Source: Lophium mytilinum (lineage: Eukaryota > Ascomycota > Dothideomycetes > Mytilinidiales > Mytilinidiaceae). Taken from it: a stretch of 64,000 bases of DNA. The notes under the pieces were generated by a model that made no database searches, was not told the origin of the DNA, and was given only the letters and a program-made list of their open reading frames with translations. The DNA lies in contig MU004201.1 of NCBI GenBank assembly GCA_010093605.1, positions 373,856 to 437,855 of the forward strand. Direction: 5' to 3'. Numbering within the stretch: position 1 is the first letter of the stretch; the number at the start of each line of letters is the position of its first letter. The translations under genes were made by a program, and so were the position numbers. This document shows, in pieces, positions 32,241 through 43,833 of the stretch.

Positions 32241-33560
32241 GTGGATAATACCAGCTTCAGTGGGTGGTTTATAGGCCACTGTTGCCATTAGGCTAGGGTC
32301 GGCTTGCTTTTCTGCGTTCTTGTTTTCTCGACTCCTGCGGCGTCTGTCTCTCTCCACAGCAAATGCCTTTCTCTTGTCTGGGTGGAACCTCCTTGGGATT
32401 CAGGAATTTGCCGGTGACGAGATCGACGGGCTGTTAATAATCCGGTGCTACTTGCATTATAATGCCTCGGGAATTAGTGGGAATTCTAATTACCCCTAGG
32501 TTATTTTAACAAGCGTCCTATATCGTTGATCTTAAGGCCAAGGTTATTAGCGGCGTCCGCATTCGCCTTTCTCTTAAAGAACCCCAGTAAAAGTGAATTA
32601 GTTTTAATCTCTCCTCAATCCGCAATATAGCCTAAGGGCTATTTCTTCGACCGGGTAGTTGAAGCTTTATTGTAGTAGATCCTAATAGGCTCCTGGCCTT
32701 TAGAGACTTCCGCCGTAGATAGCTTACTATACTTCTTTCGCTTAGCCGTGATTATAATTTTCTGGGACTGGGCTAAGGAGACCCTCTTTTGCTCTAGAAG
32801 TGCGCCCTTTGCCACTGTCATCGCACTGGATTAATTTTAAGGAGTTCACAACGGTCCTTTTAGGGAAGATTCTAGGGCCATAAAACCTGCAGATACCTAG
32901 GCGAGTGCCGCAGCAGCCTTAGTTGCCTCCCGGAGTGTGGTTTCTAGAGAAGCGTATAAAGCTCGCCTCTTTAATAGGATAGAAAACCTTATCTCTAAGG
33001 AACTTATAACCTTACTTTTTAGAATACTAGGGAAGACCTTCGGGATATAACCGCTTACTCCTCAAGAAGTGGCCTCACAAGCTGAAGTTCCCGAGGAACT
33101 CTTCGGACGCTTCTTAATTGATTCCCCTTTATATTCCGAATTGACAACCTCCTCCTGACACTTTAAACTCTTCTTCTTCCCTTTTAATCCCTATTTAGCT
33201 TCACCTGCTTTTTCTGCCACTTAACATTTAAGTAGTTATCATTTGGCTACAATTCAAAGTACTGCCTTGCTACCTATCTCTCTTACTCTATTTTCTATAG
33301 CTTTCACTCCTCTATTTTCTAACCAGCCTTCTCTTTCCATTGCCTTAATTGCCGAGCTTCTTAGGATTAGAAATCTTCCCCCTCTTACTTAATTAATGTC
33401 TAAATATTCCTTACCTACCGTTCTAAATAATCATATGCATACATGTGCACTTTTTGGCGATGCTTGAGAAAGTCCCACGTAGCAGCAACCTCGCTCTTGA
33501 ATTTTTTCCCCTCAGTCCAATTTCCCAGGAAGTTGGCTTAAGTAGACTTAGGCACAGCCC
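32241..33560. other. Decayed fragments, no firm gene
   Basis: A 60-codon minus frame (32639-32821) is lysine-rich (VAKGALLEQKRVSLAQSQK) and resembles the charged end of some fungal DDE transposases. A plus stretch near 32860-33160 reads VASRSVVSREAYKARLFNRI and LLFRILGKTF across stops. Neither can be named with confidence. 33140-33420 is T-rich. Confidence 0.3.
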
Positions 33561-35490
33561 TATTGTCTAAGAAATCACGCTATTTGTCCAGACCCTGTTC
33601 TAAGCGAAGGGGTGACTTCGCGGGCATTCGAAGTGGATCTTCATTTAGGATGTGTATCCCGTTCATTAAGGTCGTCCTGTTTAGATCCAGTACTCTCAAC
33701 GGACTCTATCACTTTTTATTCCGGGGATGCCTCCTTGGGAACTCTAGCCGTGGTTTCTAATACCTTAGTGGGGAGCCTAGCGTACGCATTATAGTCTATA
33801 AGTTCTTTAGAGGGAGAAGAAATTTATAGCCTTTAACATTAGCAGAGTCTAGAATAATTAGTTGAGATTCTAGCGTATTTGGCAACGGTGGCTGCCATAA
33901 TGGGGGCTTTAGGAAGATTGGGGTTGTCCGCTATGTCGATCTAATGTGGACCCAGTCTTCAAGGTAAGGAAGTTAGATTTCTAAAGTCGCCCAATTTGGA
34001 TTCATAGCCCGTGGGCCAGTTGGAGCTCGAAGCTATCTTTAAGGAAGGGTTTAAGGTCTAGAAGTTATAGAATAAGTGGTCTACCGCGTTCTAAAGATAG
34101 ATCTAAACACTAATCCAACACCCATGTTAGGAGCCAAAGATTAAGGTAGACGGGCTCGAAACTCGTGGAAGAAGGACACCCCCTGCCGGAGCTGGAAGAC
34201 GGTACTGCAATAAAGAGTATAATAAGATATCTAATTATATCTATTATATATTCATAAGAGATACAGGATATGCCGCCTATTAAACAATCAACCTGCTTTT
34301 AGTACTGCGCGAAGGCAGGAACCGCTTAAGTTGACTGTATTATTAATATAAATCTATTTTTAGAGTATCTAAGAATGTCTAAAGGCGGGATTACATATTA
34401 TATTAATATAAGAGGCCTAAAGGTACTAGCTTTTAATATTTTAAACTTTATAACAGGAGTAAGAATATATTTCCATACAATTATATTTATATTTAAGCAC
34501 TAAACTATACTATAGATGCAATACTCGCATACTACTAGATAATATAACTACCAGACCAGATGCCCGCTTCTAAATAACGCAAGATGTATTCGGAAACGGA
34601 TTAAATGAACTAGCTACCTAGCTTACGAGCACTTATCTAAAGGCATGCAAATACTTTATCGTCGCAAGATAAATATTCGTCTACGGGACCGAATTGAACG
34701 GCATCGGGAATCTATCTCGCAGCTATTTGTTAATAAGTCTTCTAGCTTAAAGCTAGAGGCGTACAAGCAGTACTAGGCCACTATAAAGTAAGCGTAATAT
34801 ACTCTCGATATATATTATAACTAAGTTATAAGTGCGTCGAAGTACAAGCAACTACGTTAAAACTCCAGTAATGTAGTATAACTTCCAGGTATATATTAAG
34901 GTGGATCTATAGCTAGTTAGAGTACTTTCCAGCGGTTGACTATCCACAAGGGCATAAGAAGCTGTTCCAAATGTATTATAACGTTGAATAGTTATTAACT
35001 ATCCCGCTAGTAGGAAGTCTAGGGTTTTTTTCTTCTCCTTAAGGGGTGCTAATTTTACCCTCTTTTGCCCGTTTATTATACTAAACTCTCCACGCTTCCA
35101 TCTCGAAGTCCTGTATAGCCTCGCGCCTTCACGTATTATACCTCTAATCCTCACTTACCCATCTTTATCCCCTCCTCTCCCCTAAGATGTCGCGCCATCC
35201 TGCCCCCCAACCTCGCCGCTGGGATAGCCCTCTTTGGCTATTTAGCAGCCGTCTAGCTCGATAATAGCGGCTTCTCCCTTGCCGATACCTCTAATGTTCG
35301 CGCTCTTTCGCTGTTGCTCTCGAATCTCAGGTCCTCTAACCGCACACAAGAGCCTAAACGCGCCTAAAATTCTTATAGATTGATTAAATCGCTAAATAGG
35401 ATTAAGGTAGAGCGAACACGCGGGCGGGCTAGGTCAGCCACAGAGAACTTATAACGCAGCTTCCACAACATCTAGTGTAGGCCGTTGTCT
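33561..35490. other. No supported gene
   Basis: Short open frames at 33563-33794 have no motif. At 34530-34870 the plus strand gives basic fragments (LYRRKINIRLRDRIERHRES) between stops, perhaps a decayed transposon protein. A T-rich run precedes an ATG at 35187 (MSRHPAPQPRRWDSPLW) whose frame stops soon. Confidence 0.35.
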
Positions 35491-35491
35491 A

Positions 35492-35600
35492 AGCAGTATC
35501 GTCGTTGTATATATATTCCCTCTCTATTGCGCCGAGATGTAGAAAGCAGTATTGTCGTCGTACATGTATTCCCTCTCTATTGCGCCGAGATGTGGAAAGC
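35492..35600. repeat. 53-bp tandem duplication
   Basis: AGCAGTATCGTCGTTGTATA followed by TATTCCCTCTCTATTGCGCC is repeated with period 53 (second copy from 35545). The changes are transitions. It opens a short Arg/Glu-rich frame to 35780 that is probably accidental. Confidence 0.85.
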
Positions 35601-36229
35601 AGGATGCGCATAGAGATAGAGGTCATTGGAGACGGAATCTTGGAGAATGTGGGAATTGTAAGGAGGAGGGTTGGACGGGTGGAATGGGAGGCGGAAAGGC
35701 TGAAAGGATTTATAGAGAGGGTGGCGGAGGGGCTAGTAGAGAGAAGCGCGGTGGAAGAGAAGAGTGAGCTTAAGAGCTAATCTAATATCTAAAGCGAGGG
35801 TGGTAGTAATAGAGAGGGTTAAGATGCGCGGATTTAGTTGGTTTGTAGTACCAGTTGCGGGAAGAGCTGGGTTATTAGTAAGTGTATAGAATGCAATATA
35901 GTAACAGGCTATAACTCTAATAGCCCCCTTAGTGCTGTCCTACTAGCATAGAAAATAGAACGCACTACTGCTTAGGTTCCCTTCTACTTTTCTTATGCTA
36001 TTGTGAGAGCGCGCATATATATGTAGATGGAAAATTAAAAGAGAGCTAAATATTAACTTTGTAAACTTTTATAGCGTACTCGAACTCTTAGGGGCTAGTA
36101 ACAGCAGTCCAAGATATGCCAAGCGGACGTAACTATACTTTTACTCAAGTTTGGGCAGGCTGTCTTTTCATCTCGTACTAATATATTATGAAGTGCGGAA
36201 GCCCTATAAACAACGGTAAATAGGCCCAC

Positions 36230-36412
36230 TTATAGCACCCCTATATCGTTATAGACCCCGCGTTTCTGGGCCGCCAATTGCATTTTGTGACGATGGATCT
36301 TGACGTTGGTGTTGGCGAGCTTGGCGTTGAAGGACGTTTGGAGCTCGGCGAGCTTTGTGTTAAAGTTGAACTCTAGTGCGGTGAATTTTGAATTGAAGTG
36401 GGCGGTCAGCAT
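36230..36412 (-). pseudogene. Short coiled-coil remnant
   Basis: This 60-codon frame has heptad-like repeats (FNSKFTALEFNFNTKLAELQ, SFNAKLANTNVKIHRHK). The same frame continues past its stop for another 50 codons without a domain (VGLFTVVYRASALHN). It looks like the remains of a small coiled-coil protein; the function is unknown. Confidence 0.35.
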
Positions 36413-37149
36413 TGAGATGGTGGTCTAGGCGGGGCTAGAGAGAGGAGGGGGATCTAAAAGGGGGTTAGTATAGCTTAAATGTTCTTAATGCTGTAGATTG
36501 GGCAGCTCCTCATGTAATAAGAGGGTTGGGCACGTTAGGCTGCAGTGATATTAGTGCCTAAAAAAGCCGAGGATGTAGAAGACCAAATATACCTGGAGGC
36601 GCGATGTTGAAACGCTTGTTATTTGCCGGTATGTGTTTATTGTACGCTTAAGCCGAGTACAACATGTAATCCGGCGAGCTTGTCGCCGCATTCTAGGCTT
36701 GGCAGGTGCAATCCGTGGACTGTCCAGCGGTGTGCTAGGTTCGATGTCCGGTATATTGTTGCGTCGAGTTCGTCTGCACCTTATAGTAATCGATTTTCGA
36801 GGGGTAGAAGTTGGTAGGCGCTATTCTAAACCCGCTAGACCGCTATAGATACCTTCCACGCAGATTTCGCTTTGCGGGTCATGGAACTCATTGAGATGTA
36901 GAGTGTAGAGAGGTAGTTTAAGTAAGGTTATTAATAAGGTGAGCGTGGAACTCGTCGGGTTGTAGGGCGTAGATAGATTCTTAGCTATTATTCCACCTCC
37001 ACCATTACTATGTCTGCATCCTAACTATTTAGGGTGAGGCCATTTATCGCGTTCTTTCCTCCGCCTACAGCCTCGTTTTCTCCTCCGCTTACAACCTCGT
37101 CCATCTCCCTTAACATAATGTCTAGCAGGTACCTCTAATCCACAAGGTC
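36413..37149. other. No gene; one diverged repeat pair
   Basis: TTTAAGTAAGGTTATTAATA at 36916 and TTTAAGTAAGGTCGTTAATG near 37185 lie in about 50 bases of matching context, including GCGTGGAAC. Nothing else is recognised; overlapping plus frames at 36623-36848 lack motifs. Confidence 0.35.
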
Positions 37150-38400
37150 TTCTATGCGCTAGCGATGCCGACGTAGAGTAGTTGTTTAAGTAAGGTCGTT
37201 AATGAGGACGGCGTGGAACATGTTGGTTGCTTCCACCCTAGAACTAAAGAGCAGGGCCGACCGAAACACGTCGCCGGCATTCTTGAAGACAGATCGAGGG
37301 CGCGCGCGAGTTGCGATGTAGTTGGTAGTAATAGAGGCATCGAGAGGCGTCCCGGCGATGTGGTTAGCCGTGGCGGAGGCTTCTGGGCCGTGTGATTGAG
37401 GCCCAAGGGGCATGCTGCGTAGAGAATGTATTATTAGTATATGTCTATAAATGGGGAGGGTGTAACTTATAGTTTGCTTTAACAATAGAATTGCCGTGTT
37501 TACCGAGGAGGGCAGCGAGAGCATTAACGTACTGGGCGGCGTCTACAGCGCCCAGGGTCCTTAAGAATGGCATCGACAGATCTAGACGGAGGCATTAGAT
37601 TATCCTGCTTAGAGATGGAGGCGGAATCGGAGCTATATAGATCGAGGGGATCGCACTACAAGGCGGTGGCTTTAAGGTTGTAAGAGTCTATAGACTTAGC
37701 CTGCTTAGAAGTAGTGGCTTTGGAGCGGAACGACGAGATCGGACGCGAGCGAGGTAAGGTTCTAGTTAAAACGTACCTACTAGGCAATGCCCCCGCGGAC
37801 GCCGACGGAGTGCTGAGTACGCCACTTCTACTTTAGCCCTATATCGCTTCCTGATTCAGGCGTATTAGCATGTCATGCGGGTCGACGTCTTCTAATCTAA
37901 AGACGTTTTGCGTGATTCCTATTGAATGCTGTTACCAACATCGTTGCAGTCGATTCTCCGCCATGTTTGCTAAGAATCTTAAATCTTATCTAGCCATCTA
38001 TTTACACGCGAACTTCTTATTTGCAACGCTCGCCCTGCGATGCACTTAAGAGCCCACGAGTTCCCCCTAAACACGCCGTTAAAGGGTGTTAATGTAGCGT
38101 TTAATATTGTGGAGTAATTCTCGGGCTATTATATAAAGGCATTAATACCCTCCCAATCATTTAAGAGCCTTCGCACCCTCAACACGCCCAGTTTAGTTAT
38201 CTTATGACGCAGCTTAGACCTCTTTGCAGAAACCATAAACCAGGAGATATCGTCGCTACATTCTAATTATTCCGGGGCTGGATTGATAAGCACAGAACCG
38301 CGAACTCGACTTACCACATCTGAGCAGCCCTGAAAACTGCCGGGGGTGTATTAAACCAGCAACTAACATGCATAGCGATGCCTGCATTTACGTTTAACTT
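37150..38400 (-). pseudogene. Decayed unknown protein
   Basis: Minus-strand frames line up from about 38300 to 37150. They include RLEDVDPHDMLIRLNQEAI near 37850, SKQDNLMPPSRSVDAILKDP near 37580, AAQYVNALAALLGKHGNSIV near 37500 and SALLFSSRVEATNMFHAVLI near 37220, with frameshifts and TAA/TAG stops between them. The composition is that of a folded globular protein, not low complexity, but I cannot assign it. Confidence 0.35.
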
Positions 38401-39438
38401 TGCTAGAAGATGGAGAGTTTATATTTATTCTGTTAATCTGCTAAAATTCGCTCTCCATGTGTCACAAGCATATTACTGCTGTGGTATTGCTGGGGATTCA
38501 TATAGTTGATAATTAGGTTTTAGTGGTAATAACTTGAAGTATTAAGTACTATGCTCATGCCACCATCACAAAATGTAAGACTTCGCTTAGCGGGAAGCAC
38601 ACGATGCTCCAGAGTCTCACTTTCAGTAAGGCTGCAGGCGGACAGGATTGCGGTGTTGCTTAGACAGCTTTAGATAGCGTTTGAATGATGTTTAGATATT
38701 ATTTGGAGCACCTTCGGTCCACCCCCGGTCTATCTTTGGATATAGGTCTATGGTCCTAGAAGTTACAACTCTACCTTTATATTAGATGCTCTTTGGCTTA
38801 CACTTAAACGTGGCACTTACGCATGCTCAGTTGCGACATTGTATTTCCGTAACGAGTTTGCTGCCTAAGTGCTAATTCGGTGTTGTTGGTCTATGGAAAC
38901 GCTGTTCTATGCAGCGCTAAGCTTAACGCTTTGGATCGGGCAAGGAAAGTCGTGCTGGGATGTTGTTAACGTGCGTATCCTGCTGAGCCCCACGGTTACC
39001 GTTAATCTAATTGACCAATGAAGGGGGTCGTCGTTAATTAAATTAACGGCTCATCCAGCAGAGCTCGCGGTTGATCGATTGACTGAACCCATTAATACTA
39101 ACGATGCTGTCAATATTAACTACTGTTTGTATGGTTAGCCGGTTCAGGCCTTACGTATCAATTGATTAAACCTTACCTAGATGGCCCGTTAGTTGAGTTG
39201 AGTAACATTGAAATCATTTAAGGAGGCATCCTAAACCACGTAGCCCTCCGCCAACGTTTGAAATCCCCCTGTGCTCATCTACGACAAAATAGAAGGCGAA
39301 TTTAACAAGACCATTAGCATCTCGGCTCGCAGGTTCGCAAAGCATATCTATGAGCACTGGAACGTCTAGCGGTCAGCGACAGGAAACCGTAGTCTAATGC
39401 CGGCGCTCCCTCCTTCTCTCCTCCCGCCTCTCTCCCCG
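38401..39438. other. No supported gene
   Basis: No frame of interest. ATTAACGG/CCGTTAAT-type inverted words near 39000-39060 suggest degraded terminal repeats of an unidentified DNA element. Confidence 0.35.
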
Positions 39439-39571
39439 TCCGGCAGCTTGGTTAGTAAGCCGGACACTCCTCAATTGGATTAACGGCCGGTTTACTAATA
39501 TCACTTGTAGTTAGTCCAATCGGATTAATCCTGTATCCAATTAATTCTTGAGCGTAGATTAATCCGATTGG
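39439..39571. repeat. Cluster of inverted repeats
   Basis: GTCCGGC (39439-39445) pairs with GCCGGAC (39459-39465). GTTAGTAAGCCGG pairs imperfectly with CCGGTTTACTAAT. CCAATCGGATTAATC (39516-39530) pairs perfectly with GATTAATCCGATTGG (39557-39571). The layered pairing suggests the end of a fold-back element. Confidence 0.65.
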
Positions 39572-39782
39572 CTCGATTAGTATACACGAATTAGTAGGTG
39601 CAACGTAAGAATACTAACGGCTGAAGACGACGTCTTAGCCGCCAGGATCTTAGAAGTCTTACGGCTGATTAATGCACAGTTGCAGCCGACCCACGGTAGC
39701 TGATGGGGCGAGCCGCGAAAATTATCCGGTATTCGCAGACATTAAACCATAGAATCTAGCATCTGTCTATACTTTCGCGAAG

Positions 39783-40050
39783 CTATTGTGCTGCAACCAT
39801 GTCTTTCTCGTCCCCGACCGCTTGAGAACTATGACATTTGGGCGATTGAGCGTCGCAAAGGTTGAGAGTGAGGCCTCTGTGAGCAACCGCAGTCTCCGGG
39901 ATAGGATTAGCGTTGAATAACCGTGGATTTCTGTTCTTCGTGTTCAAGCGTGGGAGCAGGCCTAAGGCGTTAATAGGTATAAGAGAATTGATATGGAGTC
40001 TTGCCCAGTCCAATTATCGGCCTCTACTGCCGATGCCGTGGACCTGCAAA
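39783..40050. other. No supported gene
   Basis: A 76-codon minus frame exists but has no recognisable features. Confidence 0.3.
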
Positions 40051-40990
40051 GAGGACGCTGATTTAAATTAGACTAAGGACGAAGAGATAGAGGTCCTAAG
40101 CTCACTTCTTGGCAAAGCAAACTCAGATCCTATCTTAGCACGAGCTGGTGTTTTGATCGAGGAGATGCTAAAATAAGGACGCTGATTTGAACTAAACGGA
40201 GGATGAAGGGGCACAGGTCCCGAGTCGACTTCTCGGCGAAGCAAACCCAAATCCCACCTTAGAACGAGCTGATGATCTAGTTAAGGAGATGCTAAAACGA
40301 ACTAAACGGAGGACAAAAAGGCAGAGGGCCCGAACCCACTTCTTGACGAAGCGACCCCAGATCCTACCTTAGCGCGAGCTAATTACGTGGTTGGGGAGAT
40401 GCCAACTCCATAAAGACTGTAATAGACCCAATCCGGAAAGACATCTTCTACCACATTAAGTAGAGTGTACCTTCACCCTTAGATTTTAAAGCTGCGTGGA
40501 ACGAAGCACGCTAGATTAAAGTCTACCAGTACCTAGGGTCTATATTGCGCAGCACTCGGGAACTCTAGATATAATTAACAGGACTTAGAGCCTACGAGGG
40601 AGCCACCGCCGAAGCAAGAAGGCATCTCCGTTGTTATTTAAGGGGCACACAGCAAGCAATCAAGTTCGGGCGATTTGGGCGGCGATAGCCTAGATGCTGC
40701 TATGCTACTAGTGGACCCCTAAGTAAAAAGCATCTAACATCCAACAAGACCTCGCAGGACAGTCGCATTAAGGAAGTCGTTGTGGATACGGCAAGGCTTC
40801 GAAAAGCAGAACTTTCTTTCTCTTCTCCAGCAGTTCGGATGGTACCCGGGCAGCTCTTCTTCATTCTCTCCACGGTTGTAGCAGAGGCCGCTAGCGAGCT
40901 GCGTAGGCTTCTCGTGATCCGAGTAGCGGGTTTCCGGTCGTGTTATGCAAGTATAAAGAGTCCCGATTCTAAAGCCGCCCTTAACGAGTA
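40051..40990 (+). pseudogene. Decayed protein with about 40-residue repeats
   Basis: Three tandem DNA units (starts near 40053, 40177 and 40301; periods 124 and about 110) encode variants of one peptide: EEIEVLSSLLGKANSDPILA, then VPSRLLGEANPNPTLERADD, then GPNPLLDEATPDPTLARANY. The 124-base period and a 14-base deletion shift frame between units. Beyond the repeats, sequence to 40990 continues with VYQYLGSILRSTRELQI and RHLRCYLRGTQQAIKFGRFG through stops. I do not recognise the family. Confidence 0.4.
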
Positions 40991-42198
40991 GACCGTCGAT
41001 TAAGAATGCTGGTGCCGGTCTAATAGACTAGGTTGGCCTCTTCTCCCTCCAGTGATCGGTCCGTTTACCTTGGCTTTTCGGACACAACGACTCTCGCAGT
41101 TCTAGCTCTTGGTCCGTCTCACCACTCTAGAAAGAGAGAGGTTAGGCACACTTAGCATTTGCACACAGATGAGCTTGCTCGAGAGATAGAGCATCTTGTC
41201 CCGCCGACAGTCCCCTTGCTCTTTGCTGAACGATAATCAATTAATCAGTCTGCTTTAAAATGATTGACTTGAAGTCTTAGTTATAATAAGCCTGGTTAAT
41301 TGATTGGTTAACATTAATATTAAATTGATCGACATCGTTGAAGTCGTAATTTTTGGCACGATGCTGTTAAGTTTTAGAGTCGTAAAACAAATTATTTCAT
41401 TAATGCATGCTTATCCTCATTCTCATCTTCATTTGAAGATTCATTGGCTTCGTTGGTTCAAGCAGTACTAGGTTTGTCGCAGGAGGGCGGCGGTAGGTTT
41501 GGGTGTCGCAGGAGGTATGGGCGTAAAGAAGCTTAATGCAGATTGCTTCTTCTTTACCAAAGATGATGTGGGCTGCGACGAGCGTTTTAGTGGGGCGTTC
41601 TTCGAACGCTCGTGCTGACTCATTCTAGCCCAGCCTGGCACTCAGCCGACTCAGCCGACCCGGCTAACCCAGCCGACCCAGCTCACTCAGCCCAACTTTA
41701 TTTAATATGTTAGAGCAGTTGTACATTATGTAATACTGAGAGTATAGTCTCTCCATAGCTGCTGCGCATCCACCTATCAATTAATTAACATAAATCCCAT
41801 CGTAACTTGGCGTTAATTCCAATCGCTTCATTAAGTGGCTGAATTATCTACAGCCCTGCGTGAGAGTGAACACCTAATGTGTTCGGGAGCGGTAAGATTG
41901 CAAGACATGCCAGCGATGCAGCAAAAGGACTATAATGGGAAGGGGAAGAGCTCTTAGGGGTGGTTGGGAAGCGCTGCTGCAATGGTGGCCGTTGAAGTCG
42001 GTCGCTACAATCGGTCTCAGGCAGCGCCGTGCGGCCTAAATGGCATTTTCGTCGGAAAAGCTAAATCCAAAATAGAGTTAGATCTTCTGCCATCTAATAT
42101 GTCAGGGCGCAAATTTAACTTAAGGCTGAACCATCCATAATCTTCGTTTTAGCTAGATATGGAGCGAGTGTAGTGTATGTAATAGGAACTAAGGGCTA
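40991..42198. other. No supported gene
   Basis: Contains AT-rich ATTGATT runs near 41230-41340 and, at 41641-41695, a tandem of about ten bases (CTCAGCCGAC type) repeated five times. No coding signal. Confidence 0.4.
41641..41695. repeat. 10-bp minisatellite
   Basis: Five imperfect copies of CTCAGCCGACC in series. Confidence 0.75.
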
Positions 42199-42600
42199 AG
42201 GGGGCGTTTCTAGCAAGTGAAATCCATCTATGGCCCCGATCTTAAATTGGGCCACGGGGGCATTCCTGGCAAAGTGAAATTCATCTATGCCCCCAATTTT
42301 GAATTGGGCCACGGGGGCATTCCCGGTAAAGTGAAATCTATCCATGCCCCCGATTTTAAATTGGGCCACGGGGGCATTCCTGGTAAAGTGAAATCCATCT
42401 ATGCCCCCGATTTTAAATTGGGCCACAGGGGCATTCCCGGTAAAGTAAAATCCATCCATGCCCCCGATTTTGAATTGGGCCACGGGGGCATTCCCGGTAA
42501 ATTAAGATTCATCCATGCCCCCGATTTTGAATTGGGCCACGGGGGCATTCCCGGTAAATTAAGATTTATCCGTGCCCCGCGCTAAGCGCTAATTAGCAAC
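42199..42600 (+). repeat. 57-bp minisatellite, seven units
   Basis: GGGGGCATTCC recurs at 42256, 42313, 42370, 42427, 42484 and 42541, an exact 57-base period. Each unit carries GGTAAAGTGAAATC, CATCTATGCCCCCGATTTT and AATTGGGCCAC. Because 57 is a multiple of three, the array is open on both strands (GHGGIPGKVK on plus, APVAQFKIGG on minus). It is the GC-rich relative, in opposite orientation, of the array at 16036-16410. Degenerate units continue to about 42720. Confidence 0.92.
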
Positions 42601-42720
42601 GCTAATTGGCAACTTAAAATGGGGCGTTCCCGACAAGCTGGAATCTATCCATGCCCCCGAACTAACCCCAAACAGAACGCTAATTGCTAAACGCCCCCGG
42701 CAAACTGTATTTCATTTATG

Positions 42721-43687
42721 CCCCGGACACCAGCGACGACTATTAAAGATATTCCGTTCGCAGCCGGAGTTCTTCCTGTGATACACTAGTTAGTAATTAC
42801 AAGATTGTTTTATTACTTTCTTATAATCTTATTATCTCGTCCTGGTTACGCCATACACCTAATAAAGCCACCCATGTACGGGTGGCAGGCACCTTTTACT
42901 CAGGACACTAAAGATTTTCCCCGAGTACTGTTTTGAATCTAGCCTATTGTAGATAGATGGAACCTAGAGCTACCTAAGCTCTGGCTAAACATCTACGCGG
43001 CGTGCGCCCTTGGCGCTCTACATCCGTAATATAAATGTACTAACCAACTAACCACTCAACTCATCTAGTGCGCCGGTTATTATCGCTCTCACCTCTCCTA
43101 CTCGTGCTTCGCTGCTAGAGTAAGGGCTTAACCCCAACTTTATGACTCGTAAGACAAGCAAATGGATTTTAGTAAGTCATGAACACCGGCTGACTGAAGA
43201 TTACTGGCAAAGCGTAAGACCGGTTTAAATAACCTTATATTCCTAAGATTAACCCAATATTCTTCTCTAAACGCTAGTTCTTTATCTGCAATCACTACAT
43301 TACGCCCGATCTAATTGATTCTCCGCCCCGTTACTAGCTATAGGACTCGTTCGAGAAGAATATGGCAATCACTTAACTAGAAACTGTTTCTCAACCCGAA
43401 CCTGATTGCTGGCAGAGTAGCTAGGAAGTAAACGGAGTGAGCTGAACATGAGGATATATTAATGAGACTACGTGTGCTTATATAGGTTGTGCCAAGAAAG
43501 CTACATACAGCGCCTAGATGCGTCCGGTGAACTAGCGTATAAATATGCAGCCATGCAGCGGGGGATCCGTATATAGTTTAGTATAAGAATCCCCTGCTTT
43601 TTAGCGCGCCCGTTACAACGTCGTTTATTAAATTGATGAAGCTCCACGGAAACGACTGTTGTATATTGCTATAGGCTAGCTAGGTGT
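42721..43687. other. No supported gene
   Basis: A small perfect hairpin (CCACCCATGTACGGGTGG, 42877-42894) and the left member of a 31-base inverted pair (43507-43537) are present. Otherwise nothing is named. Confidence 0.4.
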
Positions 43688-43737
43688 TAAGCGTATAAAT
43701 AAGCGTACAAACGAGCGTGTAAATGAGCGTGCAAATA
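43688..43737. repeat. 12-bp minisatellite
   Basis: Four variants of TAAGCGTATAAA in tandem, differing by transitions. Confidence 0.8.
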
Positions 43738-43833
43738 AATATAAAGCACCGGGCTCCCCCCCAAATTAACGAGCGTATCTCCACTAAATTCCATCTAAAT
43801 CCATCCGTTCCAAGTGCAAATTGAAGCTCCAAT

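Noticed and set aside
35505-35780. A 91-codon frame starting in the 53-base duplication
   Set aside because: It begins inside a tandem repeat and continues in purine-rich sequence. No homology is recognised and the start is an accident of the duplication.
42199-42600. Regular repeats suggesting a CRISPR array, or long repeat proteins open on both strands
   Set aside because: The whole 57-base unit is repeated without variable spacers and the context is fungal. The two-strand openness follows from a 57-base period without stops.
42877-42894. Perfect hairpin CCACCCATGTACGGGTGG as a terminator
   Set aside because: No gene ends nearby, and intrinsic terminators of this kind are not expected in a fungal nuclear genome.
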